From Sorex araneus (Eukaryota > Chordata > Mammalia > Eulipotyphla > Soricidae), in the NCBI RefSeq assembly GCF_027595985.1, contig NC_073303.1:101893820-101957819 (forward strand): a DNA stretch of 64,000 nucleotides. Direction: 5' to 3'. The notes beneath the pieces are model-generated. The model made no database searches. It was not told the origin of the DNA and worked only from the letters and a program-made list of their open reading frames with translations. Made by a program: the position numbers and the translations under genes. Below, one piece after another: positions 24,660-36,186 of this stretch. The first letter of the stretch is position 1. The number at the start of each line of letters is the position of its first letter.

Positions 24660-25897
24660 CAGGGGAAATTACTGGAGGGGCTGGGGCACATGCCTGGCAT
24701 GCCTCAAGTTTTATCCTGAAAATAAAATAAATGAATAAATAAATAATTTTTAACAAGTGATGGGTCCTTCAGCACCACTAGGATAACCTAGCCATCCCCG
24801 ACTACTCCTGGACTTGTCCAAACACCAAACCATGAAGCACACATAGCTGGTTATTCGTAGGAGTGGCTGGCCTCCTGGGAAAAGCTAGGAAATCACCCCT
24901 ACACATGAATGTCAAAACTGAGTCCTGGCACTTATTGCCGTTTTACTGGCTGGTCCTGTGTGTAGAAGCTGCTGTGTCTCTCTAACACTGCCTGGAGTGG
25001 GGTAAGGGCTTCACTGAGACTCCTGACTCTCCCTGCCTCCTTGTTCCTTCTCTGGGAGCACCCTGGGTTCTCTTCCACAAAAGTCCTGGATTCAGGAAAG
25101 GCACTGAGCAGAATGCTTCGTCCCAATTAGCAGGTGGGGGTGGCCAAGTGTTCCCGCTTGCTGAGCACTTAAGGATTTCAGGACTGACCCAGGAAAAGTC
25201 CTGGGCAAATGAGAACTTCATGACTGTACTTCCAGAAGATACTCCACCTGGTTAGTCCTCACACCACCCAGGTGCTGGGCAAACGCAGGAACAGATGATG
25301 CTGGTGCCCATAGCAGTAGGAAAAGTCACCAGGCAACTTACCAAATTTGAATCTGAAACCTCCCCCACTGACAACAGGCATGAGTTATTACCTGACCTTT
25401 GTGTTCTTATCAGGGAGGTGTGAAAAACAAGACCTGGTGAGAAGATGTCATAAAGAGACTTAACAAAACATTATCTGTGCATTCTTCATAGTAACGTCAC
25501 CGTCACCATCTGGTTCTTCCATGGTATGAAGATAAATGTGGCCTCTGCATGGCCTTTAGGTATTTCCATATCACTGTCTCAGTGGAGGATTAGCCGGGGA
25601 GGCCAGGAATACCATCAGCCAGCCCTATGTTAGAAGCTGGGAAGGCCCAATGAGAAGAGAATATCCCAAGGCCCTGTGTCTACCAAAGGAGACTTTCTCC
25701 CAGGACCTCCGGCTCCATCCTGCCACGGCTTACCTGCTCAGGCCTCAACACCAGGCCAGTTCTGGGTGCAGTGAATCTGGGGATTCCAGGAGAAATGAGG
25801 GAAAGAAGAGAAAATAAGCATGTTTTTCAATAAAGGCACTCGGCTAACTGCACCTATTCTGCACCTGGGGCCTGGTCCTGGGGGAGCAGGCTCAGCT
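24660..25897. other. Intergenic DNA, nothing firm
   Basis: A short (AAAT)n run at 24720-24748 ends a SINE-like scrap. No gene is supported. Confidence 0.45.
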
Positions 25898-25910
25898 CCA
25901 CATGGTCTTT

Positions 25911-26631
25911 CTTTTTTTTTTTTTTTTTTAATTTTATTGAATCACCGTGAGATAGTTAACAAGCTTTCATGTTTGGGTTATAATCACGCAAAAATTAAAC
26001 ACCCATTCCTCCACCAGTGCACATTCCCCACCACCAGTATCCCTGGTATTAGCCCCCCCTTTCCCACCCTCCCCCTGCCTCCATGGCAGACAATATTCCC
26101 CAAGCTCTCTCTGTACTTTTGCGCATTATGGCTTGCAACACAGACACTGAGAGGTCATCATGTTTGGTCCATTATCTACTTTCGGCACACATCTCCCATC
26201 ATGACTGGTTCCTCCAGCCATCATTTTCTTAGTGATCCCTTCTCTATTCCATCAGCCTTATCCCCTCCGCTCATGAAGCAGTCTTCCGGCTATGGGGCAA
26301 TCCCCCTGGCCCTTGTATCTAACTGTCCTTGGGTGTCAGCCTCATGAGATCTTGTTCTACACTCCACAAATGAGTGCAGTCCTTCTATGTCTATCCCTCT
26401 CTTTCTGACTCATTTCACTTAGCATGACACTCTCCATGTCTATCCATTTATAAGCAAATTTCATGACTTCATCTCTCCTAACAGCTGCATAGTATTCCAT
26501 TGTGTAGATGTACCAAAGTTTCTTTAACCAGTCATCTGTTTTAGGGCACTCGGGATGTTTCCAGATTTTGGCTATTGTGAACAGTGCTGCAATGAACATA
26601 TAGGTACAGATGTCATTTCTACCACATGTTC
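25911..26631 (-). mobile_element. L1 3' end with ORF2 C-terminus
   Basis: Poly-T (25911-25930) and the terminal block 'ttgaatcaccgtgagatag' are followed by about 700 bp of L1. On the minus strand an uninterrupted stretch encodes the end of ORF2p (for example EYYAAVRRDEVMKFAYKW, then SEMSQKERDRHRR). Duplication: ccacatggtctt at 25898-25909 and ccacatgttctt at 26632-26643. The copy lacks the reverse-transcriptase and endonuclease domains. Confidence 0.9.
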
Positions 26632-26643
26632 TTATCTTATGAT

Positions 26644-27029
26644 CCAGTCCTTGTGCTCCCTTCATTCCTTCTTGCAGTGGGCCATGTAGACCTCCATCTC
26701 CAACACCCCTGCAGAGCTGGGCAGATGCCTTGCCTAGTAAGTAGAAACAATTCCCTGAGTCCCCAGTACTCAGGAGAGGAGCATAGAGTGAGGGCATCAG
26801 AGATAGCAAAGCTTGCTCTCACTGAGTGCCTCCAAGGAAAGGTGTGGATGTGTCATTTCAGTCCCTGGGGATAGAAGTGATGAGATGAGGAAAGGGGCCA
26901 GGGGTGGGGGATGATCTGCAGTTTGATTTCAAATCCAGGAAACCATCTGCAGGTCCCATCTTGAGCTATGCCAGCGCTTCTCTACATGGAGTGCCTTTGC
27001 TCCCCACAGCCCAGCGCTCTGCAGACCTT
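26644..27029. other. Intergenic DNA, nothing recognised
   Basis: No repeat or coding signal. Confidence 0.45.
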
Positions 27030-27041
27030 AATGAGGACTAC

Positions 27042-27225
27042 TGGCCTGGAGCAGTAGCACAGCGGGTAGGGCGTTTGCCTTGCATGCGGCCGACCCGGGT
27101 TCAATTCCCAGCATCCCATATGGTCCCCCAAGCACTACCAGGAGTAATTCCTGAGTGCAGAGCCAGGAATAACCCCTGTGCATCACCGGGTGTGACCCAA
27201 AAACAATTAAAAAAGAAAAAAAAAT
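27042..27225 (+). mobile_element. SOR-type SINE, poly(A) class
   Basis: Near-consensus copy with B box 'gggttcaattcc' and a tail of A with T and G interruptions. Duplication: aatgaggactac at 27030-27041 and gatgaggactac at 27226-27237. Confidence 0.95.
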
Positions 27226-27237
27226 GATGAGGACTAC

Positions 27238-27925
27238 CTCTGAGTCCACTCTTGCTTCTTCTATAAAGGAGAATTTTATAAAATTTCACCCATTCCTCCT
27301 CAGGTGCCAGAGAGCAAGTACTTTAACTTAGTCTATCTCCTCTCTCCTCTCCTATTCCTTTGGACGTCACCTTCCAGCCGGCAGTCATGGTGGCAGCAGC
27401 AAAAGACCCGTTTGCCCACCTTTGTGCTCTCTTCTGAACCGTATTTTCCTGGGGCCCAAAGCCCATCCCCGTCAGGCCTCTGCTCCTTATTTTTCTCTGC
27501 GGGAAATGCCAAGGCGGCTCCTCTCATCCTTGCTGTCTTGTCTCAGGTTCCACCTCTGCCAGGAGCCAGCTCTGACCATCTGATCCAAAGTAGGCCACCG
27601 CACCCGGCGCTGGCAAGGCAGACACTCAATCCCGTTACCCTATTTTATTTTCTTTATGGCCCTGTTTTCTCTCAGGAAATTCCTATGTGACCCTCACCTC
27701 CTCCCATTGGTGTGGAAATGCCACAAGAGGAAGGATGTTGGCTTTGTGTCTGGAGTCCCAGTGAAAGCAGATGCTGACAGGTTTGTCAAATACTAAGAAA
27801 TCAGTTTTTGTCTATTCAAGACAACATGGTTCTAGGCGCAGGTCTTGGAGGCAGGTAGACCTGTGAGATGGGGACACTCAGCAGCTGGGAGAAGCCCCTT
27901 GGCCTCCTGAAACTTAATTCTCCTG
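27238..27925. other. Intergenic DNA, nothing recognised
   Basis: Fairly GC-rich (27350-27620), with a 128-codon plus-strand frame at 27304-27690. That frame has no domain signature and no start context or splice evidence, so I do not call it a gene. Confidence 0.45.
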
Positions 27926-27929
27926 GGAA

Positions 27930-28070
27930 CTGAAGCCATGGTACAACAGATCGTGTGCTCACTTTGAGCTCAATCGTCCCAGGTGGTCGACACCCCATAC
28001 GGTCCCTTGAGCACTAGCAGGTGTGCCTCCCCCCATACAACTCACCCACAACAAAGCAAAACCACCCCAA
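27930..28070 (+). mobile_element. Old diverged SINE
   Basis: 'gtacaacagatcgtgtgctc', 'caccccatacggtcccttga' and 'gcactagcaggtgtg' keep the SINE order. Confidence 0.5.
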
Positions 28071-28381
28071 CCCAAACTAAGAGCTGACTCACAGGTAATC
28101 CTTATTCTTGGGAGTTGTTGTGTTACCTACTCCTCCCCAAGCACCAGAGTGCGAGTACTTTGACTTACTCTATCTGCATTCACATCTCTGCTTCCCCATC
28201 CTGCAGAGCATGTCTCCCTGCCCGAAGGTGCCTGTTTATTTCTTGGTCTCTTCCATGACACGAAGTTCCATGGGACAGCAATATCTGCACAACACATAAT
28301 GTGATGGCTGGATTTGTAAATGAACACTTGGCAAAATCAGATGACTGGTTACCAACGCAGTCTTTAAAAGTATCTGTAGGA

Positions 28382-28560
28382 GGCAGGATCGATAGAACAG
28401 CAACCAGGGTGCTTGCTTGCTCTGTACTCTGCTCATCCTGTTCAATCCCCCTCATCATATATGGCCACAGAGCCCTGCCAAGAGTGATCCCTGAGCACAG
28501 AGCCATTAATCCCTGAACATTCATAATGTGACCTCAAAACCAAGTGAAAAAACAAAGAAA
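28382..28560 (+). mobile_element. Old diverged SINE
   Basis: 'aggatcgatagaacagcaac', B-box-like 'tgttcaatccccctcatcat', 'gagtgatccctgagcacaga' and an A-rich end. Immediately followed by a second old SINE. Confidence 0.6.
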
Positions 28561-28569
28561 CAATAAATA

Positions 28570-28680
28570 AAATTGGTGCTCAAGTGGTTGACTATATCTC
28601 TAGCAGGTGTGAAGCCCTGAGTTCAATCCCTAAATCACATGGTACAGAGCCCTTCAAGTGCTGCTGCAAAGTGTATTATA
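28570..28680 (+). mobile_element. Old tRNA-derived SINE remnant
   Basis: 'gtgctcaagtggttgactat' and 'ccctgagttcaatccctaaa' look like a different, older head type shared with the 14.97-kb remnant. Confidence 0.45.
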
Positions 28681-28722
28681 TATGTGTGTTTGTGTGTGTG
28701 TGTGTGTGTAGTGTGTGTATCC
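28681..28722. repeat. (TG)n microsatellite
   Basis: Impure TG/TA dinucleotides, probably grown from the tail of the preceding SINE. Confidence 0.9.
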
Positions 28723-29124
28723 ATATACATGTATGTACATAAACATGCATACAATCTTATATTTGAATCAAGCTTTATTTAAAAGACACCAAGGACACAA
28801 ATTAGACAATAATGACATAATGTGTGATCAAGTGATGAATTATATATAAGGAAATTGGATGGCAAAGGTTTATCTGTGGTTTGGGGATTGGTGACCACCA
28901 AAGAGATTTCCCAGGTACTCCAGGAACCAGGAAGATGAGGTATGTAAGGAGACAACTCATCTCCAAGGCACCCACTAGCTCCTTTGAGCCATCTTGAAGC
29001 ATGGATGAGTCAGTTTTTGTTCTTTACCTTTCTCAGGTAAAGCTAGACAGACTTTGGAATTTCTTCGTGAGATTCTCCAACTTTTTCCACTGTTAAAAAC
29101 TCGTTTAAATATATTATACAATTA

Positions 29125-29312
29125 GTTGAGGGTCAGAGCTACAGTACGGTGAGTAAGGCTATGGTGCTTACCATGCACCTGGCTGACTTGGGTTCAATCC
29201 CCAGCACTCTATATGGTTCCCTGAGTTCACTAGGAGTGATTCTTGAGCCAGCATATGCTCCGAGCACCACTGGAGGTGTAGCCCTCAAACCAAAATAAAA
29301 CAAAAGACAAAC
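29125..29312 (+). mobile_element. Old diverged SINE
   Basis: 'gtcagagctacagtacggtg', 'gggttcaatccccagcactc', 'aggagtgattcttgagcc' and an A-rich end. Confidence 0.7.
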
Positions 29313-29497
29313 CACAATTATTTGAGGTGAGTCCAGCATGTTTGGGTGCCACTGTGTAACTGATCGTGGACAAACATTAATGGAAGAAGCCACACAGGAG
29401 ACGGGTATTGAAAGACAGTACTACACACTACACGCCATTTCCATCCTCCTCTGCTTTATATATAGAAAGTAGCTGCTCGAGGCTAGGGTCCCCTTGA

Positions 29498-29530
29498 AAA
29501 CAAGGTTAAAAGTTGTTTTTAACCTTGTTT
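29498..29530. other. Perfect 14-bp hairpin
   Basis: Arms aaacaaggttaaaa (29498-29511) and ttttaaccttgttt (29517-29530) are exact reverse complements around a 5-base loop. No associated element is recognised. Confidence 0.9.
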
Positions 29531-29710
29531 ACACTAGAGGACCAGCATCAATCCTAGCCCCAGGGCCTCAGACCTGAGATTGAAAATCACTGCCCTAAGG
29601 TACCCATTAAGCATTTATAGACTAGTGACTAACTAACTGATAGTGCCTTTAAAAACAAAACAAAACCAGAGAAGATTTCCTCATTGTTATTCAGTTCAAG
29701 AAAGTCAGAG

Positions 29711-29906
29711 GGGCCTGAGAGATAGCACAGCGTGTAGGGCATTTGCCTTGTACATGGCGGACCTGGCGGACTGGGTTCGATCAATTACTGCATCCCATAT
29801 GGTCCCCCAAGCACGGCCAGGAGTAATTTCTGAGTGCAGAGCCAGGAGTAACCCTTGAGCATTGCTGGATGTGACCCCCCCCAAAAAAAAAGAAAAAGGA
29901 AAAAAG
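29711..29906 (+). mobile_element. SOR-type SINE, poly(A) class
   Basis: Head 'gcctgagagatagcacagcg'. The B-box region carries a small duplication ('ggcggacctggcggactggg'). Tail 'gtgaccccccccaaaaaa'. Duplication: caagaaagtcagag at 29697-29710 and aagaaagtcacagag at 29907-29921. Confidence 0.9.
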
Positions 29907-29921
29907 AAGAAAGTCACAGAG

Positions 29922-31049
29922 TTAAGGTGTGAAACTAAAATGGGCTGATCAAGAAGACAACAGGACACCTACACAACCAGTGGCTGTTTCCTTTCTCCTG
30001 AGATATTTGTCTCAGGTTGTCCCCAGGGTGCTTATAGAAAACTGTGCCCCTCAATGGATCCTTCACTTAGCCAACCAAGCCAGCACCAGTAGCAGCAAAT
30101 GTAACAGGGTTTCTTTCTGTTGGTGTAACAAGACAAGAGAATTGCCAAGCACTGCCTCTCTAAGCTTAAGTCCTCCCTTAAAAAAGAGCACCTATCAGTT
30201 CAAGCACTACAGACAGGTATTTCGGTTAGAACATGTTCTATCAAAAGGTTCAGAGGGGACTCTGGTCATATATGCCTAAAGCTGGTCAGAAAGTACTTTA
30301 ATCTGCACAGCGGGGACACAGAAGTATCTTTATGTTCTGACACACACTGTGATCTTACACTTGCTGAAGGACTAACTTCCATCACATTCCTGCCAATATT
30401 GATTGTTAGCCTCAAAAGTACATAAGTAGATTGATCCCTTCCCACACTTCCAACTCAAGAGGATAACAGCAATATTAGTATATTCCTGTTTCCACTGGTT
30501 GGTATACACACTGAATTAGTAATAGTGTTACCTGGGGCGGCGGGGGGGGGGAAGCAGTGATGGAAAACAGGGTAGAGGAGGTCTCAGGTTGCATTCTTAA
30601 TTCCATTAAGAATTAGTTGGGGTGTCCTCGCTAATGCCTAAGCGTGTCTACTGTTGAGCATCCACCACCATACCCGGTTGTTCTTTAAAAATACAGAAAT
30701 GCTTTGATGATTTCTGTCTTAGGTGCAAGAAAAAATAAAAACAGCATACCTGGGGCAGGAGGATGTCCTGCTGGAAGTTAATAGGCAGTACTCCTGTCAT
30801 TCCCTTCTCCTAAATCAGCAGCAAGGAAATAGAGTCATGGGGGGGGGGTCTCAGTTTTAAATTAAGTGCTCTTACTTTAAAGACAATTAGGTAATTTCTA
30901 CCCCTATCTCCAAGTAAAACATTCAGAGCTGAAAGATTTATATCACTTGAAAATAGCAACTCAAACAGCAAAGGAAACTATGAAATCAACTTTGCACTAA
31001 CTTTCAGGGACATTTAATAAATAGAACATCAGTTTGAGAAGTAGGTCAA
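29922..31049. other. Intergenic DNA, nothing recognised
   Basis: Two G runs (30537-30552 and 30839-30848). No gene or clear repeat. Confidence 0.5.
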
Positions 31050-32265
31050 TAATGATGTCTTCTCAGTCTATGGAATGGGAAAGGATATTCACCTAATACC
31101 CTTTTGATGAGAGGTTAATATCAAAGATATGCAAGGCACTGGTTGAACTCTCCGAGAAAAAAATATCCAATCCCATAAGAAAATGTGGCAATGAAATGAA
31201 CAGACACTTTCTCAAAGAAGAATTCTGAATGGCCAAAAGGCACATGAGAAAATGGTTTTTGTCACTAATCACCAGAGAGATGTAAATCAAAACAACAAAG
31301 ATTACTCACATCACAGTGGCACACACCCAAAAGAATGAAAGCAACCAGTGCTGGTGTAGATGTGGGGAGAAAGGGACTCTCCTTCATTGTTGGTGGGAAT
31401 GCTGACCAATCCAGCCTTTCTGGAAAACAATATGGATGTTTCTCAAAACACTAGAAATTGAGCTCCCATTTGACCCAGCAATACCATCTTTGAAAATATA
31501 ACCTGGAAGGCCCAAAAATAAACAGCAGAAACACCATCTGCACTCCTATGTTCATTGCAGTACTATTCACAATAAGCAGAATCTGGAAACAACCTGAGTG
31601 CCCAAGAACAGATGAATGAATATAGAAACTACGGCACATCTACACAATGGAATACTATGCAGCTGTTAGGAAAAATGAAGTCATGAAATTTGCCTATAAA
31701 TGGATGGATATGGAGAGTATCATGCGGAATGAAATGAGTCAGAAGGAGAGGGACAAATATAGAATGACTGCATTCATTTGTAGTATATAAAAAATATATA
31801 TGTATATTAGAAGACTAATATCCATAGCCAGGGAAAACGGGATAGGAGGATTGGTCAGTGGTTGGATCTAACCACAGGTGTGTGTGGGGCCGAGGGTAGG
31901 TAAGATAGAGAAGAGACCAGTATGACAACAATAGCTGGGAATGATCACACTGGACAAGAACTGAGTATTAAAAGTAGGTAAAGAGATATTTTTTCAGTAT
32001 CAATATTGCAAACCACAATGCCCAAAAGGAGAGAGAGACAGACAGACAGAGACAGACTGAAAGAGAAGAAAAGCACCTGCCATATACGCAGGCAGGGGGT
32101 GGAGGGTGGGGGATAATAGGAGGGAACCTGGGATAATAATACTGGGGAATGTACACTGGTGGAGAAATGGATGTTGGAATACCGTGTGACTGAAACCTAA
32201 GCACGAACAAACTTTTAAGAGTTTATCTCACAGCAATTGAATTAAAAAAGTGTTTTAAAAAAGGA
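31050..32265 (+). mobile_element. L1 3' portion, 1.2 kb
   Basis: Runs from the ORF2 C-terminal region ('ggaatgggaaaggatattca', 'agacactttctcaaagaag') through 'caatggaatactatgcagct' and the 3' UTR with an interrupted GA/GACA tract (32031-32068) to 'gaattaaaaaagtg'. The reading frame has stops. It is the longest collinear copy of this subfamily in the left arm. Confidence 0.9.
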
Positions 32266-32463
32266 AATACTTAAGTGAAATGTGAATCTATATAAAATGA
32301 CAGATTTGATATTTTTGCTAGTCCATGTAATATAAATGAAAAACATTTAATTCTTATGGTTGTTAACTTTATTGACATTAGAAAAGTATTTTCTCTATTT
32401 TTTGTTTATCCTCGCAGTTTTAATAACTAAATCACTCTTTGTGGAAAAAAAAAAAAAAGGATC

Positions 32464-32637
32464 AGGGCTGGAGCAATAGCACAGTGGGTAGAACGTTTGC
32501 TTTACACACATCTGACCCAGGTTCGATTACCAGCTTCCCATATGGTCCCCTGAGCACCGACAGGGGTAATTCCTGAGTGCAGAGCCAGGAGTAACCCCTG
32601 TGCATCCCTGGGTGTGACCTAAAAAGAAAAAATAAAA
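32464..32637 (+). mobile_element. SOR-type SINE, poly(A) class
   Basis: Preceded by a 14-base A run (32445-32458), then 'gggctggagcaatagcacag' to 'gggtgtgacctaaaaag'. It lies about 0.8 kb upstream of the LRATD2 CpG island, close to the edge of the insertion-free block. Confidence 0.92.
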
Positions 32638-32725
32638 CTCAAAGGAAGAATTTACATACAAAGAATAGCCCATAAGATGAACACAGCAGATGTATCAAAT
32701 AAAATAAATTTGGTATATACCTTCC

Positions 32726-32872
32726 AAGGGGAAGGCTGTGGGGTGGCAGGGAACCTGGGGACACTGGTGGAGGGAAGGGACATTGGTGGTGACATTGGTG
32801 CTGGAACACTGTATACCTGAAATAGCCCTATGAACAACTTTGTAAATCATGGTGTCTTAATAAAAAGTAATA
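32726..32872 (+). mobile_element. Truncated L1 3' end
   Basis: 'ggggacactggtggaggga', 'aacaactttgtaaatcatgg' and 'gtcttaataaaaag' form an L1 3'-terminal variant different from the 'gtgattcaataaaa' type. It is the last recognisable insertion before LRATD2. Confidence 0.7.
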
Positions 32873-33284
32873 ATACAAATGGGAAAAAACTAAGTCTTAT
32901 GATTTATATTATTTCTCAATTATATATTTTCACTCTGAAAGTTTCACAATACTCATTCTGACAATACATCTAACTTCTCAAGCTGTCCCAGTGAAAAATT
33001 GATTTATGGTTGACCTTTGGTAAGAAATACGTCCTTGAAAAGAAAAACCAGAAGGAAAGTACTTTTGCTGCCCTTCTGTCTATCCTTCCCTCTCCTGGAA
33101 CTCTGAGAAGGAGGCAAGGGGGGAAATGGGACCAAGTAGCAAACTCTTATTCACTGGCAGGTGGCATTTGCCTTCCAACTTCTTGTTAAAGTCACAGCTC
33201 TGAGATCTATACCCCGAGCAAGCAATGCGCAGCCCACAGCAAACTGTGTTTCTAAGAAGGCAATCCAGGTTCAGACAGCCCAGC
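32873..33284. other. LRATD2 upstream flank
   Basis: Unique AT-rich sequence without recognisable insertions that grades into the CpG island. It may contain upstream regulatory sequence, but I can name no specific site. Confidence 0.5.
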
Positions 33285-33363
33285 TGGCACGGGGCCCTCG
33301 CACCCGCTGGTTGCTTATTTACCAGCGAAATCCAAAGCCGCTCCGGCTCGGGGGGTGTGGCTT

Positions 33364-33474
33364 GGGCGGAGCCCCGCGGCCCCGGTGGGCGGGGAGGAGG
33401 CGGGGATCCCGGCGGCTCAGCGCCGAGCGGGGAACACCCGGGCTCGGGGAGAGAGCGCGCCTGTCTCTTTAAAT
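33364..33474 (+). promoter_or_regulatory. LRATD2: Probable LRATD2 core promoter
   Basis: Three GC boxes of the Sp1 type (gggcgg at 33364, gggcggggagg at 33387, ggcgggg near 33399) precede a TATA-like TTTAAAT at 33468-33474. Initiation about 30 bp further on, near 33500, is inferred from that spacing and is not visible directly. Confidence 0.55.
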
Positions 33475-33499
33475 GCCAGGGGCTGCTCTCCCGCCCCGG

Positions 33500-33992
33500 G
33501 TGCCCGGAGCCGGATCTACAATCCCGTCCCTCCCGCTCCGGCGCTTGTTGCTCGCCGGGTCCGAGCGGGAGCTGTCGCCGCCGGGCAGCACGCTGAGGCT
33601 GCGGGCTTCTCTTCCTTCCCGTCGCCCCACCTGCCCCCCCGCCCTCCCGAGAGCGAGCCGGAGCCGGAGCAGGAGCCCCAGCCCGAGGGAGGGGGGCGCG
33701 ATGTGGAGAAGCCTTGCCCCCACCTTCAAGTCCCGGAGCAGGGGCTCGCCGCGGGGGTAAGACATGCGTCGGTCCTCTCCGCCCAGCCTCGCCGCCGCCG
33801 CCTGCACCTGGACACCGGGGACTGCAGCGCCCGCACCTGCAAACTCGCCCTAGAAGTCTCCGGGTGCGCCCGGAGCCCCTCCCTCTCTCTCGCGGCCGCC
33901 ACCGCCCCGCGGGGGAGTTTGCGCAGGTAACCCGAGCTCCCGGGCGGGCCGCGGGGGAGGGGCGCGCCGGGCGGCCGCCGGCAGCGCCGCAG
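33500..33992 (+). other. LRATD2: Probable noncoding first exon of LRATD2
   Basis: Inferred from the two-exon layout I remember for the human gene and from donor-like sites. The best donor is cag|gtgagcc, with the exon ending at 33992. Alternatives end at 33926 (gcgcag|gtaacc) and 33756 (gcgggg|gtaaga). The exon start is only estimated. It contains no long frame I would call coding. Confidence 0.5.
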
Positions 33993-34513
33993 GTGAGCCA
34001 GGTAGGGTGACTCACCTGTCCGGCGGGCGCTGCGGAGCCCTCGCCCCGCTCCCTGGGGACCGAGCAGCTGGGGCGGGGGGTTGTCTGGGAGACTGGTTAG
34101 AGCCCCGAGGTGCAGGGGTCGGGGGGTGGAGGCGGGCGGGGGGGAAACAGGTTAGGAGAGGGGGAGATTGGAGTAAAGTTTTTCTTTCTCCTTCTCCCAC
34201 CTCCGCAAGGACCCGGGAGGGAGGTAGGGCGCTGGCGGAAGCGGGAGGAGCTGCTGATGCAATGGGCTCTGCCCCGGCGAGGTGAAGGGCTGGGGTGAAA
34301 AAGCTGGGGGTGGCCTGGCTCCTCGTGACCGTGACCCGGAGGGGTGGGTGGGTGGGGGGCGGCGGGGGAGGACGGGATTTGCTACCTGCGAAAAGTCCCC
34401 GTAAAATGGCTCCACGTGCTTGGCTCCCACCGGCTTTTCTTTTTAAAGAACGAATCGCCCTTTGTACGGTGGGGGCTCCTTTACAAGGCCTCGCGGCCAC
34501 CCTCTCCCAACAG
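33993..34513 (+). other. LRATD2: Probable LRATD2 intron 1
   Basis: About 520 bp if the 33993 donor joins the acceptor 'cctctcccaacag|gtgg' at 34513. A second AG follows at 34529 (cagcttcag|tccg). The intron is G-rich (34060-34145 and 34335-34375) and contains no insertion. Confidence 0.5.
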
Positions 34514-34546
34514 GTGGCCTCAGCTTCAGTCCGGGGACCCGTGCCA

Positions 34547-34585
34547 ATGACCCCAGCGGTGCCGCGTCCCCTCTCGGCGGTGTGA
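34547..34585 (+). CDS. Upstream ORF in LRATD2 leader (12 codons)
   Basis: ATG at 34547 in the predicted second exon, reading MTPAVPRPLSAV and stopping at 34585, in frame with but separate from the main ORF. The context ccaATGa (C at -3) is weak. Whether it is translated is unknown. Confidence 0.4.
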   Translation: MTPAVPRPLSAV

Positions 34586-35554
<969 letters not shown>

Positions 35555-35782
35555 CGGAAGAGCAGGGCGCAGAGCTGTGCCAGGGAGCTGTTTGCAGCCG
35601 CCGCCGCCGCTACCCCGCTCCCTTCCTGCACTCCCTCCTTCCACCACCGTCTGAGCCCCATCTGGGCTCCAGGGCCGTTTGGAAAACAGAGTTGGCGAAA
35701 CGTGCCGCCAGCTGTGGCTTGAGCATGTTATCTTCGACGGAGGAGGGAGAGAAGGGAGCAGGTAGGAGCTCTGAGGGGTGTG

Positions 35783-35811
35783 GTGTGTGTGTGTGTGTGT
35801 GTGTGTGTGTG
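35783..35811. repeat. (TG)n microsatellite in 3' UTR
   Basis: About 14 GT units about 230 bp after the stop codon. In RNA this is a UG repeat, a possible binding site for UG-binding proteins. Confidence 0.95.
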
Positions 35812-36180
35812 CATTCCCTGCCCCCTTTGTACCGTCGTTGGTCTTGCTGACTGAGGTGTGGCAAGCTGGATTACCGAACTCTTAGAATCTCTGTGCCGGT
35901 CCCAAACCGACCTTTCTGTGCGAAAGGGTGGAGTCAAACGCAGCACCAACTGCTACCTTTGCTTCCTTCCACCCGCCCTGGACTTGTGGAATGCAGGTTT
36001 GCTGTGGAGAGAACAACGCGGAGCCGCTGATCTTGCCGTCCCTGTGGGGCTCTGTGTGGAATTGGGGCGGGGGGAGGGGGACTGTGATTGATGGGAGTCT
36101 CTGGTGTGCCAGGCTGTGGAAAGCAGGACCCCGTCGTCGGGGAGCAGCTGACCAAATCCTAGCAGCCCCGAATGAAGTGT

Positions 36181-36186
36181 AATAAA
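36181..36186 (+). terminator. LRATD2: Possible proximal poly(A) signal
   Basis: AATAAA 627 bases after the stop codon, followed by 'gagttcagtgaacttgggct'. Use would give a short 3' UTR isoform. Confidence 0.4.

Noticed and set aside
26357..26809. 150-codon minus-strand frame
   Set aside because: Its C-terminal half is the L1 ORF2p end and its N-terminal half reads into flanking DNA, so it is not a host gene.
27304..27690. 128-codon plus-strand frame in GC-rich DNA
   Set aside because: No recognisable domain, no conserved start or splice context, and composition typical of chance frames.
33080..34015. 311-codon minus-strand frame upstream of LRATD2
   Set aside because: It lies in CpG-rich promoter/first-exon sequence, has low-complexity Pro/Arg/Gly composition and no domain. 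Its length is explained by the scarcity of stop codons in GC-rich DNA.
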